Source: Alligator mississippiensis
Taxonomy: Eukaryota; Chordata; Crocodylia; Alligatoridae
Length of the DNA stretch: 64,000 nucleotides
Reading direction: 5' to 3'
Assembly (NCBI RefSeq): GCF_030867095.1
Contig: NC_081824.1
Span: forward strand, 50,750,882-50,814,881
Both the position numbers and the translations under genes were made by a program. Shown here in pieces: positions 54,501 to 59,349 of the stretch; within the stretch, counting starts at the first letter, position 1, and each line of letters begins with the position of its first letter. Under the pieces are notes generated by a model that saw nothing but the letters and a program-made list of their open reading frames with translations, searched no databases and was not told the DNA's origin.

Positions 54501-56856
54501 CAAAGCAATTGCTTCACTAACTCAACAGTCTGTTACACTAACCCCAGACTTCCTTAAAACATCATATACTTTGAGAATCTGGATTTAATTACAGAAAAGT
54601 TCAAAGAGCTGTATAATAACTGTCAGATTACCTGTTTGGCTCGTTTCCTTGCATCATCCAAAGCTCTTCCTCTTTCCACCAAGCGCTGAACTACTTTTTC
54701 CCATCTACTCTGTACACTAATCAGCAGATTCTTAATAAGGACAACATCTTGTTTCTGGCTGAAATATTTCAGATGGGTTCCGGTTTTGTCTAGCTCTATG
54801 ATCTGGTCACGGTGAGAATTTACTTCTGTGGCAAACACCTTGCAAAAGAAAGATATTTGTACTTACTGTTGTACTGTTCATTCATTCAACAAATAGAAAA
54901 AAAAAAGATGGGATTGCAGAAAAGGCTATAAAATGCTATTTAAAAGATATAAAAATGTTTTCTGAGTGACAGCATCATAAAGTTGATTTGGATGTTAACA
55001 CAGAACCGCCAAAGAGTGGGTGAATTATACTACATATTTGTTTTTTTAAATACCTTGTGTTCATCAATTTGAAACAAGACAGTATCCAAGATAAGGCTTG
55101 GCCGAGAAGCTGCAGTCAAAGTTTGTTCAGCCAGGGTAAGCCAGTTGATGAAGTCTTGAAGTGAGTTGTGGAACTCCATTGCCAAACTGAGGGCTTCTTC
55201 CAGTTTGGTCTGTAAAGATATATTATCATTTAATAGCAGATACTATTTATTTAGGTAAAGCATTTAATGGATGCTTTACCTGAATAAATCATTTTAGTTG
55301 ATTGGATCCCAGAAAGAACTGCTATTTTTTAAACAATTTTCCAACTCAATGTCTATACGTTCTGCATTTCAAAATAAAAGCCTACGAAATATAAACAGAG
55401 TCATACAAGGAAAAACAGCAGTAAAATTATAGTAAAAAAAAGCAGATAACAGAGCAGCTAATTTCAGGGGTATGTTGTTCTGTATCAGAGCATTTCTCCT
55501 TCTGGTGCTCACTGGTTGGTAATAATGAAACAACACAACTTGTCAGATCAAGACAGACATAAATAAGCACAGTTATAAAAGTATAGGGGTGGAAGGGAGT
55601 TTGACAGGTCATCTAGTTTAGTGGTTCTCAAGTTTTTTTATCTAATGACCACTGTCAACCCTCAAAATTTCTCCGACTGCCAGGCACTTTATCACCAACC
55701 TGTCAGTAGCTGCTATAAAAGCAAATAGGGCCTGGCTATGCACCAGTTACTATGGCTTTGTGGATCATCCCATGCTTTAGGAACTGCTGATTTAGTTTAT
55801 TTTCCCTTCTATTATTTAAATAACTTACGCCATTCATGAATAATAATGTTCATGTTTAATTTTGATTGCCTGAATCAGGATCATGTGGGCTAGTGTTGCG
55901 TGCAGATTTTTATGAAATATTAAAAAATCATTTAGAGATGTTCAGCCAATCATATTGCTGAACATTGCAGCCCTACAGGCCGTTGTGATGGGGCTGTTTT
56001 TGTCACTTTGGTATTGTTTCATTATATATTCACATTACAAGAGACAAACATTTGTATTGATAATACTCTTTTTACTTTTTTTTTAATATGCTGTTGCCAT
56101 ACATTTGACAGCCGACTCCCATTGATAACATCATTATCACCAGCTTGACTCAGGCCAAAGAAAAAGGGCACTACTTCACGGAAAAGTGAAAATAAAATGA
56201 AATTTAAAAGCAGTAAAATTTACATTTTGCATCAGGGTAATCATGCTGCCAAAACATACTAAAGTAGAAAACAGTTTTCTAGGACAATGGGTAGAAGCAC
56301 AATTGTTTGGAATATTTAAACCTATATTGACCAAAATGCTAGGAAAATCAATACAGCAATTGTGTTGACAAAGCAATGAGAAAATACTATTTTCTCTTTC
56401 GCTATGTCCATAATCTCTGTAATAAAACAACAAATGCCCTCACTCCGCAAAATGAACATGTCTCTTCATATATTTTTAGAACAAATTTCCCTTCCACGCA
56501 AATAATGGTATGTTAAAGCCTTAACCCTTCGGCCCTTACAAGTCCACTGGTGAATTATAAATCTTTGCCCCAAAATAAAAATCCTAAATCCTGGAGGCTG
56601 AGTAAATATAGATGCACTATAGATACAATGATTCATCATTATAAAATGTTTAAATACATTGCTCCTATTTCTATTTTTATTCAAAGCCACCTACTTTTCT
56701 TTCACTGAGTTTTGTTTGTACTGATTCCCATTTTTCTTTTAAGTTATTTATGTCATTTGCCTCAGCGGATTCTGGGCATCTTGCAAGCATCTGCTGGCCT
56801 TTCTGCATCAGACACTTGTATGCCTCTTCTTTGGCTTCAAAGGCAGCACACAGTTC
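6257..56856 (-). CDS. DST: Dystonin (spectraplakin) C-terminal half, 22 coding exons
   Basis: This is a gene-level entry. Dystonin is a giant cytolinker joining actin, intermediate filaments and microtubules; the part here is the end of the spectrin-repeat rod, two EF-hands, the GAS2/GAR microtubule-binding domain and a basic tail. Joining 22 exons with GT-AG boundaries gives 3225 nt in one open frame (1074 residues and a TAA), and all phases match. DST is preferred over its paralogue MACF1 because the tail ends in SKIPTPQRR...SKLDKS.KR, and because the exon with HHHGSKML and the exon with [12 protein letters not shown] resemble DST variants I remember. The gene is 5'-incomplete in the window, since the actin-binding and plakin domains lie upstream past 64000. 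Exon-by-exon entries follow. No frameshift or premature stop was found, so the copy looks functional. Confidence 0.96.
6537..6706 (+). mobile_element. CR1 LINE 3' end with ATTCTATG repeats
   Basis: GAGGTTGTGGAATCTCCATCC and the downstream GACTAGATGACCTCCTGAGG match CR1 3' ends, closed by ATTCTATGATTCTATG at about 6691-6706, the 8-bp terminal repeat that defines CR1. It is antisense to DST and begins about 15 bp from the last exon's acceptor. Confidence 0.92.
6707..7349. other. DST intron 21 sequence, nothing recognised
   Basis: Intronic spacer between two CR1 fragments, with no exon signals matching the DST frame. Confidence 0.5.
7350..8170 (+). mobile_element. CR1 LINE, C-terminal ORF2 and 3' end
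   Basis: [40 protein letters not shown] and [16 protein letters not shown] are the region after the CR1 RT active site. The frame breaks near 7735, then a second frame continues ([18 protein letters not shown]). The 3' end has ATTTTCTATGATTCTATG. It lies in DST intron 21, antisense to the gene. Confidence 0.93.
8575..9690 (+). mobile_element. Older CR1/L3-like LINE fragment
   Basis: [20 protein letters not shown] is the RT palm motif before the active site, and [19 protein letters not shown] is the next conserved block. Later frames carry a diverged FADDTK equivalent (AKWAKDNG etc.) and a C-terminus. It has many stops and is clearly older than the neighbouring CR1 at 7350-8170, with no ATTCTATG tail. 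Confidence 0.85.
9691..10130. other. Intron 21 sequence, unassigned
   Basis: No coding or repeat signal that I can name; GC content is somewhat higher than around it. Confidence 0.4.
10131..10335 (+). repeat. Interspersed repeat seen in reptile genomes
   Basis: AATATAAGAAGTGCCATGCTGGGTCAAGACAAATGTCC... resembles a repeat I know from turtle and crocodilian genomes (ataagaacggccatactgggtcagaccaaaggtccat...), including the later ACAGTGGCAGAGGTGG part. The family name is not certain. Confidence 0.6.
11027..11150 (-). CDS. DST: DST exon 21: tail
   Basis: 124 nt, phase 0 in, one base out. Residues 946-986: [20 protein letters not shown], then [20 protein letters not shown] and A. Acceptor GTCTTCTTCAG, donor GTGAGT. 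The sequence closely follows the DST tail and has no counterpart in MACF1 as I remember it. Confidence 0.95.
11151..14155. other. DST intron 20, nothing recognised
   Basis: A 3-kb intron with AT-rich sequence. I looked for additional frame-neutral exons by splice sites and coding resemblance and found none that I can support. Confidence 0.5.
14156..14266 (-). CDS. DST: DST exon 20: 111-nt cassette exon in tail
   Basis: 111 nt, phase 0 to 0, residues 909-945: [20 protein letters not shown], then [17 protein letters not shown]. Acceptor TTCCATACAG, donor GTACAG. It resembles the human DST variant segment with [12 protein letters not shown]. It is frame-neutral; skipping it joins STPK directly to GTPIQG. 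It is rich in Pro and Ser, with TPP motifs. Confidence 0.88.
14728..14927 (-). CDS. DST: DST exon 19: basic Ser/Arg-rich tail
   Basis: 200 nt; two bases complete Ala 842, then residues 843-908. [20 protein letters not shown] is followed by [20 protein letters not shown] and a Ser/Ala-rich stretch ending ATSTPK. The tail is basic and low in structure, suited to binding the acidic microtubule surface. Acceptor GTGCTGCAG, donor GTATGA. Confidence 0.95.
15673..15741 (-). CDS. DST: DST exon 18: 69-nt cassette exon after GAS2 domain
   Basis: 69 nt, phase 1 to 1, residues 819-841: V then [20 protein letters not shown] and TI. The sequence is rich in histidine and serine. Acceptor TTTTTTCTAG, donor GTTGGC (a weaker consensus). 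Length divisible by three and matching phases mean it can be skipped without a frameshift. I recall the same segment as an alternative insert in mammalian DST. Confidence 0.93.
   Translation of the reverse strand, partial: FIITEVKCYVRNQILQLPLSLL
15742..18153. other. DST intron 17, nothing recognised
   Basis: A 2.4-kb intron between the GAS2 exon and the 69-nt cassette exon. A near-repeat of about 35 bp (GTGCTCAAGCA-like phrases around 16130-16400, e.g. TTTAGTGGGTCAGATATAGC / AGATGCCAGGTATAGCAGG) is visible but not assigned. Confidence 0.4.
18154..18271 (-). CDS. DST: DST exon 17: GAS2 domain, C-terminal part
   Basis: 118 nt, phase 0 in, one base out. Residues 780-818: [20 protein letters not shown], then [19 protein letters not shown], the highly conserved core of the GAS2 domain with its GGGW turn. 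Acceptor TTGTTCCAG, donor GTATGT. The one-base overhang G is compatible both with exon 18 (Val) and, if that is skipped, with exon 19 (Ala). Confidence 0.97.
18272..20625. other. DST intron 16, nothing recognised
   Basis: A 2.35-kb intron between the microexon and exon 17. It has no repeat or exon signal that I can name. Confidence 0.5.
20626..20643 (-). CDS. DST: DST exon 16: 18-nt microexon in GAS2 domain
   Basis: 18 nt, phase 0 to 0, residues 774-779 (FFLGNQ). It was located by searching the intron for the six residues expected between NKYR and FGDS. Minus-strand acceptor TTTCTTATCAG, with a long pyrimidine tract before it, and donor GTATAA. Skipping keeps the frame (NKYR-FGDS), which is the form remembered for MACF1, so it is probably an alternative exon. 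Confidence 0.92.
21311..21542 (-). repeat. Segmental duplication, copy at GAS2 exon donor
   Basis: A 232-bp segment in direct repeat with 22660-22891, with about 9 mismatches and no net gap. It covers the last 8 bases of exon 15, its GTAAGT donor and the following intron, so this is the functional original. Confidence 0.95.
21535..21609 (-). CDS. DST: DST exon 15: GAS2 domain, N-terminal part
   Basis: 75 nt, phase 0 to 0, residues 749-773. It begins [20 protein letters not shown] and ends DNKYR. The CKC cysteines are the zinc-binding start of the GAS2-related (GAR) microtubule-binding domain. Acceptor TTTTGGCAG, donor GTAAGT. The last 8 bases, the donor and 220 bp of the following intron are duplicated upstream at 22660-22891. 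Confidence 0.97.
21778..21932 (-). CDS. DST: DST exon 14: EF-hand 2
   Basis: 155 nt; two bases complete Lys 697, then residues 698-748 ([20 protein letters not shown], then [20 protein letters not shown]). The loop [12 protein letters not shown] (713-724) is a canonical EF-hand. Acceptor GATTACAG, donor GTACTT. Only 168 bp separates it from exon 15. It ends [11 protein letters not shown], leading straight into the GAS2 domain. Confidence 0.97.
22660..22891 (-). repeat. Segmental duplication, copy in upstream intron
   Basis: The second copy of the 232-bp segment, lying in the intron between EF-hand exons 13 and 14. It retains the sequence TACAGG|GTAAGT (22882-22891), hence an intact but orphan 5' splice site, and lacks the rest of exon 15. 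About 96% identity suggests a recent origin. Confidence 0.95.
22985..23285. mobile_element. hAT-like nonautonomous DNA transposon
   Basis: The ends are imperfect inverted repeats: AGTGATCAACTTGCAGCACTGGTGCCACAAG on the left, and on the right a segment whose complement reads AGTGGGGCCAACCTTTTTGG...GTGCCACAAA. The interior is purine-rich (GCAGGGCAAGGAGCAGAAAG). No clear target-site duplication was seen. Confidence 0.55.
23635..23797 (-). CDS. DST: DST exon 13: EF-hand 1
   Basis: 163 nt, phase 0 in, one base out. Residues 643-696: [20 protein letters not shown], then [20 protein letters not shown] and [14 protein letters not shown]. The 12-residue calcium-binding loop [12 protein letters not shown] (677-688) has acidic residues at positions 1, 3, 5 and 12 and glycine at 6. 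Acceptor CACCAAG, donor GTAGGT. Confidence 0.97.
24104..24267 (-). CDS. DST: DST exon 12: last spectrin-repeat helix C
   Basis: 164 nt; two bases complete Arg 588, then residues 589-642 ([20 protein letters not shown], then [20 protein letters not shown] and [14 protein letters not shown]). The acceptor is ATTCAATAG before GAAAACG. Another AG at 24322-24323 (TTTCAG) would extend the exon by 54 nt in the same frame (IGWDMDKNK...), but only the inner site gives the GRKR junction remembered for DST. Donor GTTAGT. Confidence 0.93.
24488..24513. repeat. (TG)n microsatellite
   Basis: About 10 TG units in DST intron 11, followed by GGTCTGTGTG. Confidence 0.9.
25310..25676. mobile_element. hAT-type MITE
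   Basis: Ends TAGGGACCTA (25310-25319) and TAGGTCCCTA (25667-25676) are a perfect inverted 10-mer. The flanking 8-mers TTGATGAT and CTGATGAG agree at 6 of 8 positions, in line with the 8-bp duplications of hAT elements. No transposase is encoded. Confidence 0.65.
25860..26160. other. GC-richer intron stretch, unassigned
   Basis: It contains GCTGCTGCTGCAGCAGCACC and purine-rich runs unlike the AT-rich intron around it, so it is probably a repeat of unknown family. Confidence 0.35.
26400..26529 (-). CDS. DST: DST exon 11: end of rod, linker
   Basis: 130 nt, phase 0 in, one base out. Residues 545-587: [20 protein letters not shown], then [20 protein letters not shown] and RAG. Acceptor TTGCAG, donor GTAAGT after GGAA. 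It carries the less conserved linker between the last repeat's helix B and its helix C. The final A is the first base of Arg 588. Confidence 0.94.
27117..27316. mobile_element. MITE with TCCAGATGAGC inverted ends
   Basis: Left end TCATGTCCAGATGAGCGCAC and right end GCATGCTCATCTGGATGCA are inverted repeats over about 15 bp (TCCAGATGAGC exact). The element is about 200 bp and has no coding capacity. Further palindromic phrases occur inside (CAAAGCTGTTTGAGGC, TGCTGCTATTTCTGCTGCAGCA). Confidence 0.65.
27621..27669 (-). repeat. 24-bp tandem duplication over exon 10 donor
   Basis: TTTTGCATGCCTTGCCTGATGTTC and TTTTGCGTGCCTTACCTGATGTTC on the plus strand lie head to tail with two differences. One copy carries the working GT donor of DST exon 10; the other carries GC at the same position. 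Confidence 0.95.
27661..27849 (-). CDS. DST: DST exon 10: last spectrin repeat, helices A and B
   Basis: 189 nt, phase 0 to 0, residues 482-544. It begins [20 protein letters not shown] and contains [19 protein letters not shown]. Acceptor TTTATCAAG, donor GTAAGG. The donor lies in a 24-bp tandem duplication, so a second, GC-type donor sits 24 nt downstream; its use would add 8 in-frame residues (see findings). Confidence 0.95.
28322..28761. mobile_element. Hairpin-rich MITE, hAT-like
   Basis: The termini TGGGTGTGTCCAGAC and, inverted, TGGGCGTGTACAGAC pair over 15 bp with 2 mismatches. Inside are two stem-loops: CACTGTCTGAGCGTGC with its partner GCATACGCTCAGGCAGTG (about 28406-28480), and CCCCAGGGACAAGTA...TACTTGTCCCTGGGG (28664-28722). 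No ORF resembles a transposase. Confidence 0.65.
28910..29096. mobile_element. Short hAT-type MITE with 8-bp target duplication
   Basis: The element runs from TAGCATTTTTCAAACTG to CAGTTTGGGAAATGTTA (inverted ends) and is flanked by CCTTAGAC (28902-28909) and CCTTAGAT (29097-29104), which agree at 7 of 8 bases. The 8-bp duplication and the inverted ends support the hAT superfamily. Confidence 0.8.
29363..29506 (-). CDS. DST: DST exon 9: spectrin repeat, helices B and C
   Basis: 144 nt, phase 0 to 0, residues 434-481 ([20 protein letters not shown], then [20 protein letters not shown]). Acceptor CTAATTTAG, donor GTCAGT. No frame displays this exon as a long ORF because it lacks a useful start codon; it was found by reading the minus strand and matching phases. 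Confidence 0.95.
29507..33520. other. DST intron 8, nothing recognised
   Basis: A 4-kb AT-rich intron with no exon, repeat or RNA gene that I can support. Confidence 0.5.
33521..33649 (-). CDS. DST: DST exon 8: spectrin repeat, helix A
   Basis: 129 nt, phase 0 to 0, residues 391-433 ([20 protein letters not shown], ending LRTLIDQHR). Tryptophan of helix A in [10 protein letters not shown]. Acceptor TTTTTCTTGCAG, donor GTATGA. A 4-kb intron with no recognisable exon separates it from exon 9. Confidence 0.96.
34704..35580 (-). mobile_element. CR1 LINE 3' part
   Basis: On the minus strand it reads ORF2 C-terminal motifs ([33 protein letters not shown]) and ends with ATGATTCTATGAAATG, a CR1 tail, at 34704-34720. 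The same strand upstream has the FADD-region remnants near 35500. It is in the same orientation as DST and lies in intron 7, 88 bp from exon 7. Confidence 0.9.
35669..35863 (-). CDS. DST: DST exon 7: spectrin repeat, helices B and C
   Basis: 195 nt, phase 0 to 0, residues 326-390. It starts [20 protein letters not shown] and has helix [21 protein letters not shown]. Acceptor GTTTCCTAG, donor GTAAAA. Upstream in transcription it is followed closely on the genomic plus side by a CR1 inserted in the adjoining intron (36066-38735). Confidence 0.96.
36228..36431 (+). pseudogene. CR1 endonuclease C-terminal fragment
   Basis: 67 residues with GVYYRPPN and [14 protein letters not shown], conserved in the apurinic-like endonuclease of CR1 ORF2. 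It is broken by a frameshift before it (36200-36214) and by a stop after LHLI; frame-shifted continuation [13 protein letters not shown] text follows near 36500. Confidence 0.85.
36900..38545 (+). pseudogene. CR1 reverse transcriptase, split by one frameshift
   Basis: Frame one (36900-37913) has [52 protein letters not shown] and [16 protein letters not shown]. The frame changes near 37680-37770, and the second frame (37676-38545) keeps [20 protein letters not shown] and [10 protein letters not shown], the catalytic box. All core motifs are readable, so decay is modest. Confidence 0.9.
38745..39390. other. Intron sequence with MITE end
   Basis: TACATGTGTAGACAGTG-like text (CACATGTGTAGACAGTG, about 38792-38808) mirrors CACTATCTACATGTG at 36014-36028 on the other side of the CR1. 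This suggests the CR1 sits in a MITE. The rest to 39390 is unassigned. Confidence 0.4.
39405..39945. repeat. GC-rich foldback repeat (imperfect palindrome)
   Basis: The arm TCTGAGATTTCTGTGCCCAC ... CATCCAGGTCAGACCAGCTC (39568-39710) is mirrored by GAGCTGGTCTGATCCAGCTG ... GTACAGAAATCTCAGGAGG (39775-39898). Outer parts also pair (CAGGCAATG near 39501 with CATTGCCTG near 39921). The left side is a purine-rich G-run tract. The ORFs that cross it are on both strands and have no family resemblance. Confidence 0.7.
40130..41751. other. DST intron 6 remainder, nothing recognised
   Basis: AT-rich intron with no exon or repeat that I can name. Confidence 0.5.
41752..41911 (-). CDS. DST: DST exon 6: spectrin repeat, helix A
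   Basis: 160 nt; the first base completes Arg 272, then residues 273-325 ([20 protein letters not shown], ending NLIDNHK). The conserved tryptophan sits in [15 protein letters not shown]. Acceptor TTTTCCTCAG, donor GTAATT. Its sequence closely follows the human DST rod as I remember it. Confidence 0.96.
42795..42964 (-). CDS. DST: DST exon 5: spectrin repeat, helices B and C
   Basis: 170 nt, entering in phase 0 and leaving two bases of an Arg codon (AG|A). Residues 216-271: [20 protein letters not shown], then a loop [13 protein letters not shown] and helix [18 protein letters not shown]. Acceptor TTATACAG, donor GTAATA. The split Arg codon is completed by the first base of exon 6, which fixes both boundaries. 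Confidence 0.96.
43475..44000 (-). mobile_element. CR1 LINE 3' fragment
   Basis: The minus-strand ORF2 C-terminus ([49 protein letters not shown], ending LAGVL) is followed by a 3' UTR ending CTATGAAATCTATGAACCC near 43470. The subfamily is close to that at 48560-50200. Confidence 0.92.
44001..46810. other. DST intron 4, nothing recognised
   Basis: Intron sequence with no supported exon or mobile element; several short ORFs are composition artefacts. Confidence 0.45.
46811..47440 (+). other. Unclassified ORF with poly(A) signal (retrocopy-like)
   Basis: The ORF 46814-47284 contains [40 protein letters not shown] and a Pro/Glu/Thr-rich tail. I do not recognise it. It is followed by a pyrimidine-rich segment and by TAATAAAATT (AATAAA at 47432-47437). 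The codon-rich, GC-richer block stands out from the AT-rich intron, which suggests a retroposed transcript or an element ORF. No poly(A) tail is evident. Confidence 0.4.
47612..48400. repeat. GC-rich tandem foldback repeat, unit about 376 bp
   Basis: TGACAGCTCATCCCCC...GTGGGAGAGGCAGGC (47618) recurs as TGACAACTCACCCCTCC...GTGGGAGAGGCAGGC (47994), a period of 376 bp; a third partial unit starts near 48310. Each unit has an internal inverted repeat (AGCTTCAGGGGGCCCCAGTCC with GGTCCGGGGCCTCCTGAAGC). A/T homopolymers break it. It looks satellite-like and noncoding. Confidence 0.7.
48412..48482. repeat. Palindromic element, stem CCCCTAAATTGAAA
   Basis: CCCCTAAATTGAAATGGTGG (48418 onward) pairs with CTACTGTTTCAATTTAGGGG (to 48480), with one or two mismatches. 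The loop region is GTTTTTAATCATTGTAATTAG, itself partly palindromic. It is a strong stem-loop at the edge of the GC-rich tandem repeat. Confidence 0.8.
48560..50200 (-). mobile_element. CR1 LINE, RT through 3' end
   Basis: Minus strand in pieces: RT block [20 protein letters not shown] and [20 protein letters not shown] (49865-50197), [19 protein letters not shown] (49564-49800), [20 protein letters not shown] (49072-49548), then the C-terminus (48652-48906) and the tail CTATGAAATC at about 48560. The catalytic FADD box reads FANDTK, a change that would inactivate it. It is the same orientation as DST, in intron 4. Confidence 0.93.
50431..50713. mobile_element. hAT-type MITE with 8-bp target duplication
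   Basis: The right end GTTGAGAACCCCTG is the inverse of CAGGGGTTCTCAAC, a classic hAT-type terminus; the left end TAGGATTTTTTAACC is a diverged match. The flanks ATTTAGGG (50423-50430) and GTTTAGGG (50714-50721) agree at 7 of 8. It contains many GTACCCC phrases and a small direct repeat, but no transposase. Confidence 0.8.
50722..51479. other. Intron 4 sequence, unassigned
   Basis: No exon or repeat that I can name in this stretch. Confidence 0.45.
51480..51620 (-). mobile_element. CR1 LINE 3' fragment
   Basis: The minus strand reads [18 protein letters not shown] text (CTAGAAAGGTTGTAGATTCTCC) and the CR1 3' UTR. It directly abuts the left arm of the PLE at about 51620-51640. It is short, with no ATTCTATG tail. 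Confidence 0.7.
51630..52010 (-). pseudogene. PLE endonuclease fragment, inverted arm
   Basis: It begins [20 protein letters not shown], then the Cys cluster [13 protein letters not shown] and [16 protein letters not shown]...GKYVGET. It is about 70% similar by eye to the copy at 1338-1780. The end, past KQ, runs into unrelated sequence. Confidence 0.85.
52228..52400 (+). pseudogene. PLE endonuclease fragment, direct arm
   Basis: [20 protein letters not shown] then [20 protein letters not shown] and LPVGAHFSQ. Between KCP and VGET the DGKY residues are missing (a 12-bp deletion), which removes part of the YIG-equivalent motif, so the protein would be inactive. A frameshift follows near 52400; [13 protein letters not shown] continues in another frame to about 52555. 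Confidence 0.85.
52600..53060 (+). repeat. Pyrimidine-rich tandem repeat, unit about 193 bp, in PLE 3' part
   Basis: TGTATTATTATCTCTGTAATG (52714) recurs as TGTATTCTATCACTGTAATG (52907), and the following 150 bp also align (CCCCCTCCC, GCTTTAC, CACTTTCAGCTTCTCTC). The region is more than 80% C/T on the plus strand. It is not found in the copy at 1960-2030, so it is specific to this copy or subfamily. Confidence 0.85.
53088..53120 (+). ncRNA. Possible decayed hammerhead ribozyme of the second PLE
   Basis: CTGAAGA, GGG...CCCC stem and CAAAGCTTGC occupy the same place as the motif near 2037 of the first copy. CTGAAGA fits the CUGANGA core, but GAAA reads CAAA, so cleavage would be lost. Confidence 0.35.
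53663..53782 (-). CDS. DST: DST exon 4: spectrin repeat, helix A
   Basis: 120 nt, phase 0 to 0, residues 176-215 ([20 protein letters not shown], ending IKMQLAQHK). The helix A tryptophan in [10 protein letters not shown] is typical of a spectrin repeat. Acceptor TTCTGCAG, donor GTAGGT. The next coding exon is 10.7 kb downstream; the intervening intron is loaded with retroelements. Confidence 0.96.
54632..54838 (-). CDS. DST: DST exon 3: spectrin repeat, helices B and C
   Basis: 207 nt, phase 0 to 0, residues 107-175. It begins [18 protein letters not shown], continues [20 protein letters not shown] and has the helix C pattern [20 protein letters not shown]. Acceptor TTTTGCAAG, donor GTAATC. 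Only 215 bp separates it from exon 2, so exons 1-4 form a compact cluster within about 3.2 kb. Confidence 0.96.
55054..55209 (-). CDS. DST: DST exon 2: spectrin repeat, helices A and B
   Basis: 156 nt, phase 0 to 0, residues 55-106 ([20 protein letters not shown] onward, ending FQIDEHK). The helix A tryptophan of a spectrin repeat is visible in [11 protein letters not shown]. Acceptor CTTTACAG and donor GTATTT. Together with exon 3 it forms one complete repeat of about 120 residues. Confidence 0.95.
55618..55791. mobile_element. Short hAT-type MITE
   Basis: The left end TAGTGGTTCTCAAGTTTTT is a hAT-like terminus and the right end CTTTAGGAACTGCTG is its approximate inverse. The flanking TAGTTTA/GATTTAGTTT text suggests a duplication, but it is imperfect. 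It lies in DST intron 1 of the window. Confidence 0.5.
56695..56856 (-). CDS. DST: DST exon 1 of window: spectrin-repeat segment
   Basis: 162 nt, phase 0 to 0, encoding window residues 1-54. It starts [13 protein letters not shown] and ends with [16 protein letters not shown], the charged helix C of a spectrin repeat. Minus-strand acceptor TTTAG precedes GAACTG and donor GTAGGT follows AAAGAAAA. Compared with my memory of human DST it lacks a few residues in the SAEANDIN stretch. It is the first coding exon seen; no further exon is visible between it and 64000. Confidence 0.93.
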
Positions 56857-57399
56857 CTAAATTAAGAAATGGCCAAAAAAAATATGGTAAAAATTCAATA
56901 GCCTTTACAATGTTAGCTTTTAAAAATACTGTATTTCAGGGGGATTTACACATAGATTAGTAGAGGAAACATATGCAGTTCAGAAAAGGCCAAATTAACA
57001 AAGAAAGGACTCAATTATTCAGGAAAGGAAAACTTTCATGGCATGCTAGATAATTTTTCAGGATTTTATTTTTGTTTTTGGAATATATATATGTATGTAA
57101 GGTTCCTGGCATGCACATATACATCTTACATATATTCCTGACATGGAACCTGATCTGACAGATGTACTTAACTCACAGGACAAAGCTTGGCAATCTCTGT
57201 AAAGTAAGCCATTTGCCACCCTCTGCAGGCCAAGAGCTACCAACATATTCCTGGAAGTGGGTGGGAAAGTATGCAAAGGCAGCTTAATCATGCCTCCTCC
57301 TTTGTCACCCCATGCGTATCATCCTTCACCCGCTAGGCATGGTGCCAGATGCTGACTTGGTTAGTATAGGTAATATTGGCAACTTTTACACATGCTCCG

Positions 57400-57660
57400 G
57401 GGGTGGGGGTGATGGCACTTTAATTAGAGCAGCTCTAAGAGCCACTTCTAATTAAAGCACCATTTCATGTATCAGCAACCCTGAGCTTAAAAATGGCAGC
57501 AGTCGTACTTGAACTAAAGCTCCTTCGAAGAGATTGAACTAAAGCTTGTTCAACAAGAGATGGGAAGCTGCTGGAGCACGGTAATTACCACGCTCCAGCA
57601 GACTCAATTAATGGAGTCCGTTTCGATACGCTGTAATTACAGTGTGTCAGAGCAGCCTCA
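57400..57660. repeat. Hairpin-rich MITE fragment, family A
   Basis: CTGCTGGAGC...GCTCCAGCAG (57569-57602) is a near-perfect 34-bp palindrome around GTAATTAC, and CACTTTAATTAGAGC...CTAATTAAAG (57416-57465) is another. ACTTGAACTAAAGCT and GTTCAACAAG phrases are shared with 59340-59510, so both belong to one family. Confidence 0.65.
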
Positions 57661-59349
57661 GCATTTGTGTACAGGTACCTGCTGTTTTTACTAGCTGCTT
57701 TCACTTCTTTTCTGGCCAATTTACACTTTGGGTCTGATTGCTTTACCACTGCATACAAGCAATTGGTATGATCCAGGACATAACAGCACACATGTCCTAA
57801 TCTGACGGGAACTGAAATACAAATGATCATAATTATATTCCCAAAATGTACCAGCAGGGCAGACTCTCACTCTCAAGCTAAAGCAGTGTTTTACAGAACA
57901 AGTAATAGCTAGTGGGGAAGGAAGGAGGAGGAGATTTTTCTCTGGCAAGTCTTGGCTTCCTGATTTTCGGTGTCCCTTGTATCCAAAGAGCATGAAGAGA
58001 GCTGAGGAGCCAACAATTATTCTGGGATAAGAAAGGGAGGAACCTGAGCTGCTACAATATTACAGGAAGGGGAAAGAAGAAATGCAGCACCCCTGAGTAA
58101 TTATTTTCACAGGCTTCAATTCTTCCCCCTCCTCTGACCCCTGCCTATTAAAAGAGTACTCGTCCAGACTGCTCCCTCCCAATTCCTCCTTTCTCTTAAG
58201 AAGCATGAAATGAAGGACATAAAGAGGAGCAAGCATTTGTGTAGCAGAAGCAAAGTCTTCCTTGGCGACAGCACTTGAAAAAGGCAGAACCTAATTAAAT
58301 CAGTTATGCCTTTGCTAAACAATAAATTTATCATTCTTAGCAGTCACACTCAGACACATCATGCTGGTTTGTACAGGCTTCCTCCAAAACCAAAACCAGC
58401 TACAGATGTAGCTTAAGCCCAGCTAAATAGCCTTATCGCCGATTGGTGATAATTAGCTCACCCAAAGTGCAGCTTCTAGGGTATGTAAGTTGACCATATG
58501 CACATGGCCACAGAACATATCATTTACTCCAGAAGCAGTATGGCTCTTACCTTATCCCTAATTCCCACTTCCATCTACATTCCCTCTCATCCAACTTAAG
58601 CATTATTTCAGACCAGGACAGTTGGTCCAGATGGGGTTGTGAGTTACAACCCAGTTTCTCTTTTGCCTCCAAGTGGTAACCTGTTCACTTTGCAGGTAGG
58701 ATATAGGCAAACTGACTTAAATATTGATAGTTTAAAGCAGATCTTATGAATCAGGGCCAAGTTCACACGTGTTTCAAACTAGTGTTAAGCTCTCCTTACA
58801 TAAATTTGGTCTTTTGGTCAGTCACAGGAAACTCTAGGACAGGTGACTCTAGGAATCAGGTTTCTGACTATGCACAGTAAATTATTACAAAACATACTCT
58901 TCAGTTATCCAGGAAGTGAATTATTCTCTGAATGCTTGATTCAAAATCCAGGAAACTGCAGAACACAGAGAGTTCCACTGGCTTCTGATCAAACCCTGCT
59001 TCGGCACTAGCAAAATGACTAGGATGTTTTGGTTTCATTTTCATAACTTCTTTTTTCATAATTTATATTGTCTTCCAGCCTCCTGAAATAATTACTTTTA
59101 AAATAATAGTAATAAATCCTTGAGAAATAAACAATCCCATTAATTTTCATTTCAGAAACAAAACAGAATTATTACCAAATTCTGAGGGCAAAACATCAGT
59201 CCTAGGTAAAGATCTTTTTCATTATTCCAAAATGTTACTGCCCAATTCAGAATTTATAAAACAACAGGGCTTTCTAATGAAAACTGTGTTAGAAGATCAG
59301 AGTCAAAGACGGCACTTTTACATATAACCTGACTCATTCTGATTAGAAC

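Noticed and set aside
6257..56856. MACF1 as the identity of the gene
   Set aside because: The paralogue shares EF-hands and the GAS2 domain, but the tail (SKIPTPQRR...SKLDKS) and the variant exons fit DST.
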